From assembly GCF_000422925.1 (NCBI RefSeq), contig NZ_AUGZ01000019.1, positions 42,150 to 106,149 on the forward strand: a DNA stretch of 64,000 nucleotides. Direction: 5' to 3'. Shown piece by piece: positions 22,277-31,551 of the stretch. The DNA is from Paludibacterium yongneupense DSM 18731. Its GTDB lineage: Bacteria; Pseudomonadota; Gammaproteobacteria; Burkholderiales; Chromobacteriaceae. Both the position numbers and the translations under genes were made by a program. Under the pieces are notes generated by a model that worked only from the letters and a program-made list of their open reading frames with translations, was not told where the DNA came from and ran no database searches. Numbering within the stretch: the stretch's first letter is position 1; each line of letters begins with the position of its first letter.

Positions 22277-23917
22277 ATGGTGCCAGTTAAATTGCGTTTT
22301 GCCGTCGCGCTGCTGATTTTGCTGCTTTCGGCCCAGGCTTGGGCCGCTCTCGGCAAGCTCCATGTCCGCTCGCATCTGGGCGAGCCTTTTTCCGGCGAAA
22401 TCGCGCTGACCGACATGCGCGAGGCGGATCTGTCCGCCCTCAAGGTCGGATTGGCAGGACGCCCGGTATTCAAGAGTTTCAACATCGACTATGTCCCGGT
22501 GCTGGAGACCTTGCGCTTCTCCGTGACGAAGACGGCGCATGGCGCAAGCATCCGGCTGAGTTCCCAGAGCCCGGTCGCGGAACCCTATCTGCACTTTGTC
22601 CTGGAGGCGCGAACCGGGGGCGGGGTGCAGCGACGCGAGTATATCGTGCTGCTCGATCCTCCCGCTGACGAAGCCGCATCGGCCCCGCTTGTCGCCGAAA
22701 CGCGGCGCGCGGTCGCGCCTTCGCACTCGCACTCTCACTCGCATGCGCGCCATGCCGTGCGCCCGGCGCCCGTCCGTCCGGCGTCTGCGCCTGTCGCGCG
22801 GACGGACCTTGCTCCCGCCGTGCCTGTTTCCGCCCCCGTTCCCGCCGTTCAGGCCGTCCATCCCGCTAGCGCCCCCCTGCCGGCTTCGGCTCCACGGGTC
22901 GACGAGGCGAGGCTGCTGCAGCTTCGCGGCAAGGTCGACGAGCGCGAGCGTGCGCTCAAGCAGGAGCGCTCGCATATCGCGGAGCTCGAACAGCAACTCA
23001 AGGCGCTCGAATCGTCGAAGGCCCCTCCGCCCTGGTGGCGCAGCCACTGGCGCCAGATGGGCGTCGGCGCCCTGATCGCCGCCGTCCTGTTTCTGCTGAC
23101 GATCTGGATCGTCAAGCGCCGCCGCTCGCATGCTGCGGCGAAGACCGCTGCGCGCCCGAAACGCCGCGATCTGATTGCCGAGGCCGAGGCCTTGCTGGCC
23201 CAGGGCGAGGAGATGCGTGCCGAAGATTTGCTGAAAGAGGCCATGCTGTACGAGTCTTCGCATCAGGATGCGCGTCAGCGCCTGCTTGACCTGTATGCCG
23301 CCCGTCCCGACACGGTACGCTTCGAGGTTCTGGCGCGCGAGGTTCATGCCCTGTACGACGGCCGGGGTGCGGCCTGGCAGCGCGTTGCCGCCCAGGGCAG
23401 CGCGATCGATCCGGAAAATCCGCTCTATCAACCCGGTTCATCCGTCCCCCCCGCCGTTGCGCCGTTGCGCGAAGCGGTGCTGGAAATGGATGGGCTGGAC
23501 TCGGGCGGTTTCGCGCCAGCGGCGCCGCCTGTGCCCGAGCCGGCGGCGTTCGATCTGTCCGACTCGATGATGACGGCCCCAGTCGTGCCGACGGCGGCAG
23601 ACAAGGGCAACGACATGCTGGATTTCGATTTTGCCATAGAGAAACCGGCGACCCCGTCGCCGGCCACCGCGGCCGCGCCGGTCGCCGAAATGGCATTTGA
23701 AATGCCCCCCGACGATTTTGCCGAACCCGCGAAGACGGCGGTCATGCCGATGCGCGACGAAGCGATGGATGCCGGCTCGACCAAACTCGACCTCGCTCGC
23801 GTCTATCTCGACATGGGCGATCGTGACGGCGCGCGCGAAGTGCTCGGCGACCTGATCCGCGAGTCGCAGGGCGAGCTGAAAGAACAAGCCGAAGCGTTGC
23901 TGGCTTCCATCGTATGA
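22277..23917 (+). CDS. fimV: FimV-family polar/pilus assembly protein, short form without LysM
   Basis: This encodes 546 aa. A signal peptide (about residues 1-23, AQAWA before ALG) precedes the FimV N-terminal domain (LGKLHVRSHLGEPFSGEI ... REYIVLLDPP, to about residue 130). A His/Ser repeat (SHSHSHSHARH), an Ala/Pro-rich linker and a coiled coil (about 210-245) follow. One membrane helix (VGALIAAVLFLLTIWIV, about 257-275) leads to a cytoplasmic acidic region with TPR-like helices and the final FimV C-terminal motif LDLARVYLDMGDRDGAREVL. The LysM domain usual in FimV is not visible. It would organise type IV pili, twitching and polar signalling. The next gene is a second FimV. Confidence 0.85.
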   Translation: MVPVKLRFAVALLILLLSAQAWAALGKLHVRSHLGEPFSGEIALTDMREADLSALKVGLAGRPVFKSFNIDYVPVLETLRFSVTKTAHGASIRLSSQSPVAEPYLHFVLEARTGGGVQRREYIVLLDPPADEAASAPLVAETRRAVAPSHSHSHSHARHAVRPAPVRPASAPVARTDLAPAVPVSAPVPAVQAVHPASAPLPASAPRVDEARLLQLRGKVDERERALKQERSHIAELEQQLKALESSKAPPPWWRSHWRQMGVGALIAAVLFLLTIWIVKRRRSHAAAKTAARPKRRDLIAEAEALLAQGEEMRAEDLLKEAMLYESSHQDARQRLLDLYAARPDTVRFEVLAREVHALYDGRGAAWQRVAAQGSAIDPENPLYQPGSSVPPAVAPLREAVLEMDGLDSGGFAPAAPPVPEPAAFDLSDSMMTAPVVPTAADKGNDMLDFDFAIEKPATPSPATAAAPVAEMAFEMPPDDFAEPAKTAVMPMRDEAMDAGSTKLDLARVYLDMGDRDGAREVLGDLIRESQGELKEQAEALLASIV

Positions 23918-23948
23918 GCGCGATAAACCAATGTATGAAGGGGTAAGG

Positions 23949-25997
23949 GTGAAGCCGATATTTCATAAGACTCGACTGGTGTTGGCTTTGGCCGGGCTTG
24001 GCTTCATGTCGGCCGCCTGGGCCGGATTGGGGCCGATCCGTGTGTTGTCGTCGGATGGCGATCGCTTCTCCGCACTGGTGCCCGTGATCGACGAGGCGCC
24101 AGGCGATGCCGCCGCTGTCAGGCTGGCCGACCGCAATGCCTTTCCGTTGCTGTCGCCCTATAGCGACGGCGCCTCGCAACTGAGTTTTACCCTTCGCAAG
24201 CGCGCGGATGGCAGCGTCGACGGTATTCTGATCAGCGGCCCTGACCGCTTCGCCGAGGATGTCCTGCGTTTCGCGGTCGAGATGGACTGGCCTTCGGGGC
24301 GCGATGTTCGCGAGTTTCAGGTTGATTACCGGCACGATGGTCCACACCGGAACGAACCGGCCCCCGCGCGGGACGACGGCGGCAAGAAACAGTTTCCGCC
24401 ACCGCAGCCGTTTCCGCGGCTCGACAGCATCGGTCTGGGCGAACTGAAGGTCAGATCGTTGCCCGGTGAGCCGTTCTCGGCCGAAGCCGAGCTGTTCGGC
24501 AGCGCGCTCTCGGCCCACGATCATGTCGCCGTACGCCTGATCCCGGTCGCTGACGGAGGTAGACTGGCCCTGGCTCAGGCGCAGATGATCGCCGACATCT
24601 CGCACACTATCCAGACGGTGCCATCCGGTCGCCAGCACCTGCTGTTGACCTCGTCCGTACCCATCGATACCCCCGTGCTGACGTTCCGGCTCGATGTCGC
24701 CGTCGGGCGCGCGCATCTCGGCAAGCGCTACACTATCGAACCGCGCGATGGCGCCTTTACGGTGTCCGAGCGGACCCTGGGGGCGCATCCGCTTCCGTTC
24801 CGGATCTATCGCGTCCTGCCCGGCGATTCGCTGTCCGTCATCGCGCAGCGCATGCATCATGGGCAAGCCCTGCAGTCGGCCGTCGACCTGTTGTTCCGGG
24901 CCAATCCGGGGGCTTTTGTCGATGGCGACGTCAATCGGCTCAAGGCGGGGGCGCGTCTGCTCTATCCGCGCCAGTGGGCGCCTCCCGCTCTCGCGCACAA
25001 AGCGCTGGCCAAACCGGCCGCCGCAAGCGCAGCGGTGAGGCCTGCATCGGGTTCCGCGCCGGCCGCGGCTTCCGCTCCGGTTCAGGCTCCTGCCGCCTCG
25101 GCACCAGCCATGGATGCGATGCTGGACGCGCGGCTGCAACAGGAGGCGCGCCTGCATGCGCACCTGAAGCAGCAAGAGGCGCTGCTGGCCGAGGCGCATG
25201 CGCGTTCGCGCGCGCTACAGGAAAAAATCCGCCAGATGGCACGCCCTGCCGAGCCGGCGCCGGTAGCCGACAGCGGGATGCCGCGTGTCGTTGTCTCGGG
25301 CGGCGCCCATCGTTTGAGCCTCGGTAACGGCTTGTTCACTACCGCCGATTACGCCTGGGTCGGGGCAGGGGCCATCGCGTTCGCCGCCGCCGCCGCCGCC
25401 GGATTACTCGCCCGTCGCCGCCGTAAGGAGGACGAGGGGGGGGCTGAATCCGCTGCGCCTGCCGGCGGGGAGTCGGAGCCCATCATGAGCGATCCTCTGG
25501 TCGAGGCCGATCGTCTGGCCGGACAGGGGCGCTGGCTTGCGGCAAGCCTGCTGCTGCGTGAAGCGCTCGAACATCATTCGATGCGGCACGACCTGCGCTT
25601 CAAGCTGCTCGAAGTTCTGGCGGCTCAACCCGACGTTCCCGGGTTTATCGACGAGGCGCGGCAGGCCAGGCGTTTGTTCGGGGCCGGGAGCCCGATGTGG
25701 CGGGCCGTCGCCGCCATTGGCCTGCGCCTGGCACCGGGAGAGCCCTTGTTTGCCGATGGGGCGCTCGCAGGCGAGGCGGAGGACGGCCCCGTGGCCGCAC
25801 CCGAGCCACGGGGGCCCGAGACGCCGCTGGAAATGGCGGGCCTGTTTGATAATCCGGCCGGGATCACGCCCGCGGCCGCGGCGCCACCACCCTCTGCCGC
25901 CGCCGGGGAGCCGGATACCGAAGCCCTGGCCCGCTTGTACCGCGAGATGGGCGATAACGAGACGGCCGATGCCTTGCTGAAGGAAGCCGGCCTCTGA
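23949..25997 (+). CDS. Second FimV-type protein with duplicated N-terminal domain and LysM
   Basis: This encodes about 682 aa from GTG 23949, chosen because GAAGGGG precedes it and a textbook signal peptide (KPIFHKTRLVLALAGLGF...AAWA) begins there; ATG 23931 would add six residues without a ribosome site. Two FimV N-terminal-like modules follow each other (about residues 25-125, and 160-270 starting GLGELKVRSLPGEPFSAE). Next is a LysM-like segment YRVLPGDSLSVIAQRM (about 290-350), an Ala-rich linker, a coiled coil (about 395-430), a membrane helix (about 470-490) and a C-terminal ALARLYREMGDNETADALL motif. It begins about 30 bases after fimV, so it is the same operon. Confidence 0.75.
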   Translation: MKPIFHKTRLVLALAGLGFMSAAWAGLGPIRVLSSDGDRFSALVPVIDEAPGDAAAVRLADRNAFPLLSPYSDGASQLSFTLRKRADGSVDGILISGPDRFAEDVLRFAVEMDWPSGRDVREFQVDYRHDGPHRNEPAPARDDGGKKQFPPPQPFPRLDSIGLGELKVRSLPGEPFSAEAELFGSALSAHDHVAVRLIPVADGGRLALAQAQMIADISHTIQTVPSGRQHLLLTSSVPIDTPVLTFRLDVAVGRAHLGKRYTIEPRDGAFTVSERTLGAHPLPFRIYRVLPGDSLSVIAQRMHHGQALQSAVDLLFRANPGAFVDGDVNRLKAGARLLYPRQWAPPALAHKALAKPAAASAAVRPASGSAPAAASAPVQAPAASAPAMDAMLDARLQQEARLHAHLKQQEALLAEAHARSRALQEKIRQMARPAEPAPVADSGMPRVVVSGGAHRLSLGNGLFTTADYAWVGAGAIAFAAAAAAGLLARRRRKEDEGGAESAAPAGGESEPIMSDPLVEADRLAGQGRWLAASLLLREALEHHSMRHDLRFKLLEVLAAQPDVPGFIDEARQARRLFGAGSPMWRAVAAIGLRLAPGEPLFADGALAGEAEDGPVAAPEPRGPETPLEMAGLFDNPAGITPAAAAPPPSAAAGEPDTEALARLYREMGDNETADALLKEAGL

Positions 25998-26113
25998 GGC
26001 CGACGTTTCAGGGCTGGCGGTGTTTCGGGTGGATAGGGTAGAGTAAACGATTGAAGAATTTGGCCGGACCGATGCGTTGCAGAATGCGGCGGCGATCTGG
26101 CGAAGGTGTCGGG

Positions 26114-26902
26114 ATGAGAATTGCGCTGGGTGTCGAATACGATGGCCGGGAGGTGGCCGGCTGGCAGACCCAGCCGCATGGCAATACCGTACAGGATATG
26201 CTGGAACGTGCGCTTGCGAAAATAGCCGGACGGCCGATCGCCACCGTAGCGGCCGGCCGCACCGATGCCGGCGTTCACGCCCTGATGCAAGTGGTTCATT
26301 TCGATTGCGATGTCGAACGGCCGCAGACCGCCTGGGTCCGCGGAGTCAATAGCCATTTGCCGCCGGCTGTCGCCGTATTGTGGGCGCGGCCGGTGGATGA
26401 GCGTTTTCATGCCCGTTTTTCCGCCTTTTCGCGCCGTTACAGTTATTTTCTGCTGAATCATCCGGTCCGGCCGGCCATGGGGGCAGGGCGGGTAGGCTGG
26501 TTTCATCAGCCCCTGGACATCGACGCCATGCGCGAGGCCGCCGGGCATTTGCTGGGCGAACACGATTTTTCCAGCTTCCGCGCGGCGGAGTGTCAGGCCC
26601 GCTCTCCGCTGAAAAACCTGCAACGTCTGGATATCGACGCCTACGATGGCGTGTTCCGCTTCGATCTCGAAGCGGATGCCTTTCTGCACCATATGGTACG
26701 CAATATCGTGGGTGCCCTGGTTTACGTCGGCAAGGGGCGCTTGTCCGCCGCCGCCATGGCGGACCTGCTTGCGCAGTGCGACCGCACCTGCGCTCCTCCG
26801 ACTTTCATGCCGGACGGCCTGTATCTGACCGGCGTCGGCTATCCGGCGGAATTCGACCTGATGACGAGGGCCGACCCCGGGCGCTTGACCTTGTGGAGAT
26901 GA
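26114..26902 (+). CDS. truA: tRNA pseudouridine(38-40) synthase TruA
   Basis: This encodes 262 aa from ATG 26114 ([11 protein letters not shown]); an in-frame ATG at 26051 would add 21 atypical residues. The catalytic Asp is in [18 protein letters not shown], and [24 protein letters not shown] and [13 protein letters not shown] are TruA signatures. It converts U38-40 of many tRNAs. The fimV-truA-trpF order is common in gamma- and betaproteobacteria. trpF starts one base after the stop, so coupling is likely. Confidence 0.96.
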   Translation: MRIALGVEYDGREVAGWQTQPHGNTVQDMLERALAKIAGRPIATVAAGRTDAGVHALMQVVHFDCDVERPQTAWVRGVNSHLPPAVAVLWARPVDERFHARFSAFSRRYSYFLLNHPVRPAMGAGRVGWFHQPLDIDAMREAAGHLLGEHDFSSFRAAECQARSPLKNLQRLDIDAYDGVFRFDLEADAFLHHMVRNIVGALVYVGKGRLSAAAMADLLAQCDRTCAPPTFMPDGLYLTGVGYPAEFDLMTRADPGRLTLWR

Positions 26903-26903
26903 G

Positions 26904-27533
26904 ATGACAACCCGCGTTAAAATTTGCGGCATTACCCGTCCCGCCGATGGGGCATTGGCTGCCGAGCTTGGCGCCGATGCCATCGGCCTGGTGTTTTACG
27001 AAAAAAGCCCGCGCCATGTGTCCATCGGGCAGGCGCGCGCGATCGTTGCGGCCCTGCCGCCGTTCGTGAGTGTCGTCGCTCTGTTCGTCAATCCCGAGCG
27101 CGCCTTGGTCGAGAGCGTGCTTGAAGGCTGTCCGGTCGATATCCTGCAGTTTCACGGCGAGGAAACGGCCGCGTTCTGCCGCTCCTTCGCCCGTCCTTAT
27201 CTGAAGGCCGTGCGCGTCCGCGAGGGCGGCGTCGACCTGGCCGAACTTGCGCGGCAGTATCACGATGCGCGCGGTTTGCTGACGGACGCTTATGTCGAAG
27301 GGACACATGGCGGTACCGGCTGTCGTTTCGACTGGGATCTGCTGCCTTCCGGCGGCGTGTCGTTGCCGCTGATTCTATCGGGGGGGCTGGACGAGCATAC
27401 TATCGCCGAGGCCGTCAGCCGGGTGCGCCCGGCGGCTGTCGATGTGTCTAGCGGTGTTGAATCGGGCAAGGGAATCAAGGATGCCGCCCGCATGGCGGCG
27501 TTCATCAAGGGAGCCAAGCATGGGTCAGTATGA
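26904..27533 (+). CDS. trpF: Phosphoribosylanthranilate isomerase
   Basis: This encodes 209 aa with [13 protein letters not shown] at the start (catalytic Cys) and [35 protein letters not shown], and [14 protein letters not shown] motifs of the (beta/alpha)8 barrel; the Asp in [10 protein letters not shown] is also present. It carries out the third step from anthranilate to indole-3-glycerol phosphate. GGAGATGA precedes the ATG. Its end overlaps the trpB start by 14 bases. Confidence 0.95.
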   Translation: MTTRVKICGITRPADGALAAELGADAIGLVFYEKSPRHVSIGQARAIVAALPPFVSVVALFVNPERALVESVLEGCPVDILQFHGEETAAFCRSFARPYLKAVRVREGGVDLAELARQYHDARGLLTDAYVEGTHGGTGCRFDWDLLPSGGVSLPLILSGGLDEHTIAEAVSRVRPAAVDVSSGVESGKGIKDAARMAAFIKGAKHGSV

Positions 27534-28719
27534 TTTGCCGGACGCAGGCGGCCATTTTGGCCCCTATGGCGGTATGTACGTCGCAGAAACCTTGGTGGCG
27601 GCGCTGGAAGAACTCAAGGTCGAGTATGCGCGGGCCAGAAACGACCCGGCTTTCTGGGCCGAGTATCGCCACGAGTTGAAATACTACGTTGGTCGGCCTT
27701 CGCCCATCTATCATGCCCGGCGCTGGTCGGAGCGGCTCGGTGGTGCGCAGATCTATCTGAAGCGCGAAGATCTGAACCATACCGGCGCCCACAAGATCAA
27801 CAACACCATCGGCCAGGCCTTGCTCGCGCGGCGGATGGGCAAGCGGCGGGTCATCGCCGAGACCGGTGCCGGCCAGCACGGCGTCGCTTCCGCAACGGTT
27901 GCGGCCCGCTACGGCATGGAGTGCGTGGTGTATATGGGCGCCGATGATGTCAAACGCCAGTCGCCGAACGTCTATCGAATGAAATTGCTTGGCGCGACCG
28001 TGGTGCCTGTCTCGTCCGGTTCGCGCACGCTGAAGGATGCGCTGAACGAGGCCATGCGCGACTGGGTGACCAATGTGGACTCGACCTTCTACATCCTGGG
28101 GACGGCGGCCGGTCCGCATCCTTATCCTATGCTGGTTCGCGACTTTCAGGCCATCATCGGCGAGGAGTGCAAGCAACAGATGCCCGAACTGACGGGCAGG
28201 CAGCCGGATGTGGTTGTCGCCTGCGTCGGTGGCGGCTCTAATGCGATTGGTATTTTTTACCCGTATATCGATGTCGATGGCGTCCGTCTGGTCGGCGTGG
28301 AAGCGGCTGGCGACGGTATCGCCAGTGGCCGCCATGCCGCTCCGCTGGCCGCCGGCCGTCCCGGCGTGCTGCACGGTTTCAACGGGTATTTGATGCAGGA
28401 TGCCAACGGCCTGGTCATGGAGACGCATTCGGTTTCGGCCGGCCTCGACTATCCGGGCGTCGGGCCCGAGCATTGTTATCTGAAAGACAGCGGTCGTGCC
28501 GAGTACGATTCGGTCACCGATGATGAGGCACTGGCCGCCTTCCACGATTGTTGCCATCTGGAAGGCATCATCCCTGCGCTGGAGTCCAGCCATGCGCTGG
28601 CCTGGGCGGCCCGTACCGCCCCGGCCATGTCGCGCGACCAGGTCATTCTGGTCAACCTGTCGGGGCGTGGCGATAAAGATATCAACACGGTTGCCGCCCT
28701 GTCCGGCATTACCCTGTAA
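27520..28719 (+). CDS. trpB: Tryptophan synthase beta subunit
   Basis: This encodes 399 aa from ATG 27520 ([20 protein letters not shown]), inside the end of trpF and preceded by AAGGGAG. The PLP lysine lies in [13 protein letters not shown], the TGAGQHGVA substrate loop follows, and the phosphate-binding Gly run is in [10 protein letters not shown]. It condenses indole with serine. The stop is 10 bases before trpA. The trpF-trpB-trpA order without trpC/D/E here is the usual split arrangement of this lineage. Confidence 0.97.
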   Translation: MGQYDLPDAGGHFGPYGGMYVAETLVAALEELKVEYARARNDPAFWAEYRHELKYYVGRPSPIYHARRWSERLGGAQIYLKREDLNHTGAHKINNTIGQALLARRMGKRRVIAETGAGQHGVASATVAARYGMECVVYMGADDVKRQSPNVYRMKLLGATVVPVSSGSRTLKDALNEAMRDWVTNVDSTFYILGTAAGPHPYPMLVRDFQAIIGEECKQQMPELTGRQPDVVVACVGGGSNAIGIFYPYIDVDGVRLVGVEAAGDGIASGRHAAPLAAGRPGVLHGFNGYLMQDANGLVMETHSVSAGLDYPGVGPEHCYLKDSGRAEYDSVTDDEALAAFHDCCHLEGIIPALESSHALAWAARTAPAMSRDQVILVNLSGRGDKDINTVAALSGITL

Positions 28720-28729
28720 GGAGCCATCG

Positions 28730-29518
28730 ATGTCGCGAATCGCCGCATGTTTCAAAGCGCTGGCTGGTGGCCGGGCGCTGATCCCGTTTATCACGGCGGG
28801 AGATCCCGAGCCCGGCATGACCGTAGAACTGATGCACGCGCTGGTCGCCGGTGGGGCCGATATCATCGAGCTCGGCGTGCCTTTTTCCGATCCGATGGCG
28901 GATGGCCCCGTCATTCAGCGCGCGAGCGAACGCGCGCTGAAGCATGGCGTTTCGCTGGCCCTTGTGCTGGACATGGTGGCCGAATTCCGTCGCCGCGATG
29001 CCTCGACTCCGGTGGTGCTGATGGGCTATCTCAATCCGTTTCTGGCGATGGGCTTGCCTGGCTTCGCCCTCAGGGCGGCCACGGCCGGCGTTGACGGCGT
29101 GTTGACCGTCGATTGCCCGCCGGAGGAAATCGAGTCGCTGGCTGCGTTGCTGGAACAGTCCGGCCTCGATCCCATTTTTTTGCTGGCGCCGACCACGCCG
29201 GCCGAACGGGTGGCCCGAATCGGCCGCCTGGCGCGCGGATATGTCTATTATGTGTCGCTAAAAGGGGTTACGGGCTCGGCTAATTTGGACATTGCCGAGG
29301 TAACGGGTAAAATTGCGGCCCTTAGAGAGAATATTCCAGTCCCGATCGGTGTCGGCTTTGGTATTCGCGATGCCGAGACCGCACGGGCCATCGCGGTGGC
29401 GGCCGATGCTGTCGTCGTCGGTAGTCGACTGGTGCAGGAAATCGAGGCGGCCTCGCCTCAGACTGCCGCGGGTAATCTTACCCGTCTGGTGGCTGAATTG
29501 AAGGCCGCCATCCGTTAG
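28730..29518 (+). CDS. trpA: Tryptophan synthase alpha subunit
   Basis: This encodes 262 aa from ATG 28730, preceded by [20 protein letters not shown], the catalytic Glu in [15 protein letters not shown] with the second acid Asp eleven residues on, [13 protein letters not shown], and [10 protein letters not shown] define the family. It cleaves indole-3-glycerol phosphate and channels indole to TrpB. The 75-base gap to accD contains GC-rich inverted repeats, which could reduce read-through. Confidence 0.97.
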   Translation: MSRIAACFKALAGGRALIPFITAGDPEPGMTVELMHALVAGGADIIELGVPFSDPMADGPVIQRASERALKHGVSLALVLDMVAEFRRRDASTPVVLMGYLNPFLAMGLPGFALRAATAGVDGVLTVDCPPEEIESLAALLEQSGLDPIFLLAPTTPAERVARIGRLARGYVYYVSLKGVTGSANLDIAEVTGKIAALRENIPVPIGVGFGIRDAETARAIAVAADAVVVGSRLVQEIEAASPQTAAGNLTRLVAELKAAIR

Positions 29519-29593
29519 ACCATGCCGGGAGGGCGGAGTGCGCCCGGCAGCCCGGGCGCCTGGCGCCCGATCGAAAATGTGTAAGGAGACTGC

Positions 29594-30463
29594 ATGAGCT
29601 GGTTGAACAAGCTCCTGCCACCGAAAATCAAACGTGATGGCCGTGGCGATCGTCCTTCCGGTGTGCCGGAAGGGTTGTGGAGTAAATGCTCTGCCTGCGA
29701 GGCCGTGTTGTACTACACGGACCTGGAAAGCAATCTTCAGGTATGTCCGAAGTGCAACCATCATCACCCCCTGTCGGCGCGCGCCCGGTTGGCGGTGTTG
29801 CTGGACGAGGAAGGACGCCGCGAGATCGGCGCCGACGTCGTCCCGGTCGATATCCTGAAGTTCAAGGATAGCCGCCGTTACCAGGATCGCCTGACCGCGG
29901 CCGCCGCCGATACCGGCGAGGACGATGCGATGGTGGTGATGCAGGGCAGCATCCAGTCGGTGCCGGCGGTAGTGGCGGCGTTTGAATTCAAGTTCATCGG
30001 CGGGTCGATGGGCTCGGTTGTGGGCGAGCGCTTCGTTCGCGGCGTGCGCGCCGCCGTCGAAGCGCGGGCACCCTTCATCTGCGTTTCCGCTTCCGGAGGC
30101 GCCCGGATGCAGGAAGGCCTCAATTCCCTGATGCAGATGGCCAAGACGAGCGCGGCGCTCGACCTGCTGACGCAGGCCCGGCTGCCTTTCATTTCCGTAT
30201 TGACCGATCCGACCATGGGCGGGGTTTCCGCGTCCTTCGCCTTTCTCGGCGACGTGGTGATAGGCGAGCCCGGCGCCCTGATCGGCTTCGCGGGTCCGCG
30301 CGTGATCGAGCAGACGGTCCGCGAGACCTTGCCCGAAGGGTTTCAGCGTTCCGAGTTTCTGATCCAGAAGGGCGCCATCGACATGATCGTCGATCGTCGC
30401 GAGATGAAGCAGAAAATCGCCGCTCTGGCTACGCTGTTGATGAAAGAGCCGTCTCTCGCCTGA
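29594..30463 (+). CDS. accD: Acetyl-CoA carboxylase carboxyltransferase subunit beta
   Basis: This encodes 289 aa. An N-terminal four-cysteine zinc ribbon (CSAC ... CPKC, about residues 28-50) precedes the carboxyltransferase core with [39 protein letters not shown] and [11 protein letters not shown]. With AccA it transfers the carboxyl group from biotin to acetyl-CoA in fatty acid synthesis. AAGGAG precedes the ATG. folC, which often follows accD, is not here; a good terminator and a divergent-type region follow instead. Confidence 0.96.
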   Translation: MSWLNKLLPPKIKRDGRGDRPSGVPEGLWSKCSACEAVLYYTDLESNLQVCPKCNHHHPLSARARLAVLLDEEGRREIGADVVPVDILKFKDSRRYQDRLTAAAADTGEDDAMVVMQGSIQSVPAVVAAFEFKFIGGSMGSVVGERFVRGVRAAVEARAPFICVSASGGARMQEGLNSLMQMAKTSAALDLLTQARLPFISVLTDPTMGGVSASFAFLGDVVIGEPGALIGFAGPRVIEQTVRETLPEGFQRSEFLIQKGAIDMIVDRREMKQKIAALATLLMKEPSLA

Positions 30464-30485
30464 GACCGACTGGCCCGTTGTGATG

Positions 30486-30510
30486 ACGCCTCCCTTGTGG
30501 AGGCGTTTTT
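30486..30510 (+). terminator. Intrinsic terminator after accD
   Basis: ACGCCTCC and GGAGGCGT form an 8-base perfect stem with a 5-base loop, running directly into TTTT. It lies about 20 bases after the accD stop. Confidence 0.8.
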
Positions 30511-30656
30511 GCGTTCGGACAGGGCGGGCGCTTAATGGCTTTTTACCTTTGCGCTGCGAATTACCTTCCAATCATGACAATCGCGACAAGTACGTCAAAA
30601 AATGTTATTAATATGAAAGCAACGAGTTTATTATCTCGTTAGAGAAACTTACTTTT

Positions 30657-30749
30657 GGAGGATTCTCCGGCTCCGCCGGAGACGTAGCTATGTTTGATCC
30701 GGATTATCGTATCCGTTGCGCACGGGAGAGATTATGCATCATGTGCTGA
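30657..30749 (+). promoter_or_regulatory. Leader of the CsgD-like gene: Shine-Dalgarno, hairpin and 19-codon leader ORF
   Basis: GGAGGA at 30657-30662 is followed at once by a perfect 8-base stem (TCTCCGGC / GCCGGAGA, 30664-30682) and then ATG at 30690. If the hairpin folds, the ribosome site is brought to about 8 bases from that ATG. The frame encodes 19 residues starting MFDPDYRIRC and stops at 30749, overlapping the regulator's start at 30734 in another frame. Whether it is translated is unproven. Confidence 0.4.
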
Positions 30750-31384
30750 TGATGAGCGACCAGCCCGGCTGGAGGGATGTGGCAGCCCGCATCGAGGTAC
30801 GCCTGACGGTCAAATGCGCAAGTTGTGGCATGAATGGCGCAACCACGGTGGCGGCATTGCCGCCGGAGAGCCTGGTTGTCATCGATGCGGAAGGGTTGAG
30901 GGGCGAGCGTGTCGGCGAAATTCTGGATATGGTGTCGCGACAGGCGCCGACGGCCAGGACGGCGGTGATCAACCTGGCGGGCGATACGCCGCTCGAGTCG
31001 TTGGTGCTGCAGCCGCGCCTGATGGGCCTGTTCGTCGATTTGTGCGCCGAGGAGGTGTTGGTGAAAGGGATAGCCGGCATGCTGTGCGGCGAATACTGGC
31101 TGCCGCGCAAAGTCATGGAGCATTTTTTCGAGCGGTATCGCGGCATGCAGGTGGGGCGGCCGGAGATGGCGGCGGCCCTGACGCCGAAGGAGCAGAAAAT
31201 ACTGCAGCTGATCGCACAGGGCAAGGCAAACCAGGATATCGCCGATACGCTCTTCGTCAGCAAGCACACGGTGAAGACCCATATCTACAACCTGTTTCGC
31301 AAGATCAATGTCAATAGCCGGTCGCAGGCGGTGTTGTGGGCGATACGGCATATGGACGAGGCGCAGGAAGCCAGGATGGGCTGA
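30734..31384 (+). CDS. CsgD/VpsT-like LuxR-family transcriptional regulator
   Basis: This encodes 216 aa from ATG 30734, preceded by GGGAGAG; a TTG at 30716 is the alternative. The N-terminal part is an atypical receiver-like domain (about residues 1-125) ending in GIAGMLCGEYWLPRKV, which parallels the end of the CsgD receiver. The C-terminal helix-turn-helix begins LTPKEQKILQLIAQGKANQDI and continues FVSKHTVKTHIYNLFRKI, very close to CsgD. CsgD/VpsT proteins control biofilm matrix genes, some by binding cyclic di-GMP; no matrix genes are adjacent here. It is flanked by a structured leader upstream and the DnaA-box cluster downstream. Confidence 0.8.
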   Translation: MHHVLMMSDQPGWRDVAARIEVRLTVKCASCGMNGATTVAALPPESLVVIDAEGLRGERVGEILDMVSRQAPTARTAVINLAGDTPLESLVLQPRLMGLFVDLCAEEVLVKGIAGMLCGEYWLPRKVMEHFFERYRGMQVGRPEMAAALTPKEQKILQLIAQGKANQDIADTLFVSKHTVKTHIYNLFRKINVNSRSQAVLWAIRHMDEAQEARMG

Positions 31385-31393
31385 CGGGTGGGG

Positions 31394-31415
31394 CCGGGGC
31401 CGTTTCTTGCCCCGG
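31394..31415 (+). terminator. Hairpin after the CsgD-like gene
   Basis: CCGGGGC and GCCCCGG pair with an 8-base loop just after the stop. No T-run follows directly, so its strength as a terminator is doubtful. Confidence 0.35.
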
Positions 31416-31501
31416 TGTGAACTTTATGCTTTATTTGGAGATCAAAGGCTCTTTTATTGAGCATTGAAGCCAAGTCTCTCTGCGGCAAGGACAATTTCGA
31501 G

Positions 31502-31547
31502 TTTTCCATAGCTTATCCACAATCTTATCCCGGATTGCTGTGGATAA
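31502..31547. promoter_or_regulatory. DnaA-box cluster
   Basis: Two perfect 9-mer DnaA boxes, TTATCCACA at 31513-31521 and its reverse complement at 31539-31547, face each other across 17 bases. Between them lies TTATCCCGG (31525-31533) and to the left TTTTCCATA (31502-31510), both weaker matches. The cluster sits in the 167-base gap between two convergent genes and ends 5 bases before the YheS stop. No dnaA, dnaN, gyrB or rpmH is near, so it is not a typical oriC. A DnaA-titrating or DnaA-reactivating (datA/DARS-like) locus is possible. Confidence 0.5.
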
Positions 31548-31551
31548 ACCG

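Noticed and set aside
29519..29593. Regulatory RNA between trpA and accD
   Set aside because: Only GC-rich inverted repeats (such as TGCCGGG and CCCGGCA) without a T-run or known fold; nothing beyond possible attenuation of read-through.
31502..31547. Chromosomal replication origin
   Set aside because: The DnaA boxes are real, but there is no AT-rich unwinding region of useful length and none of the usual oriC neighbours.
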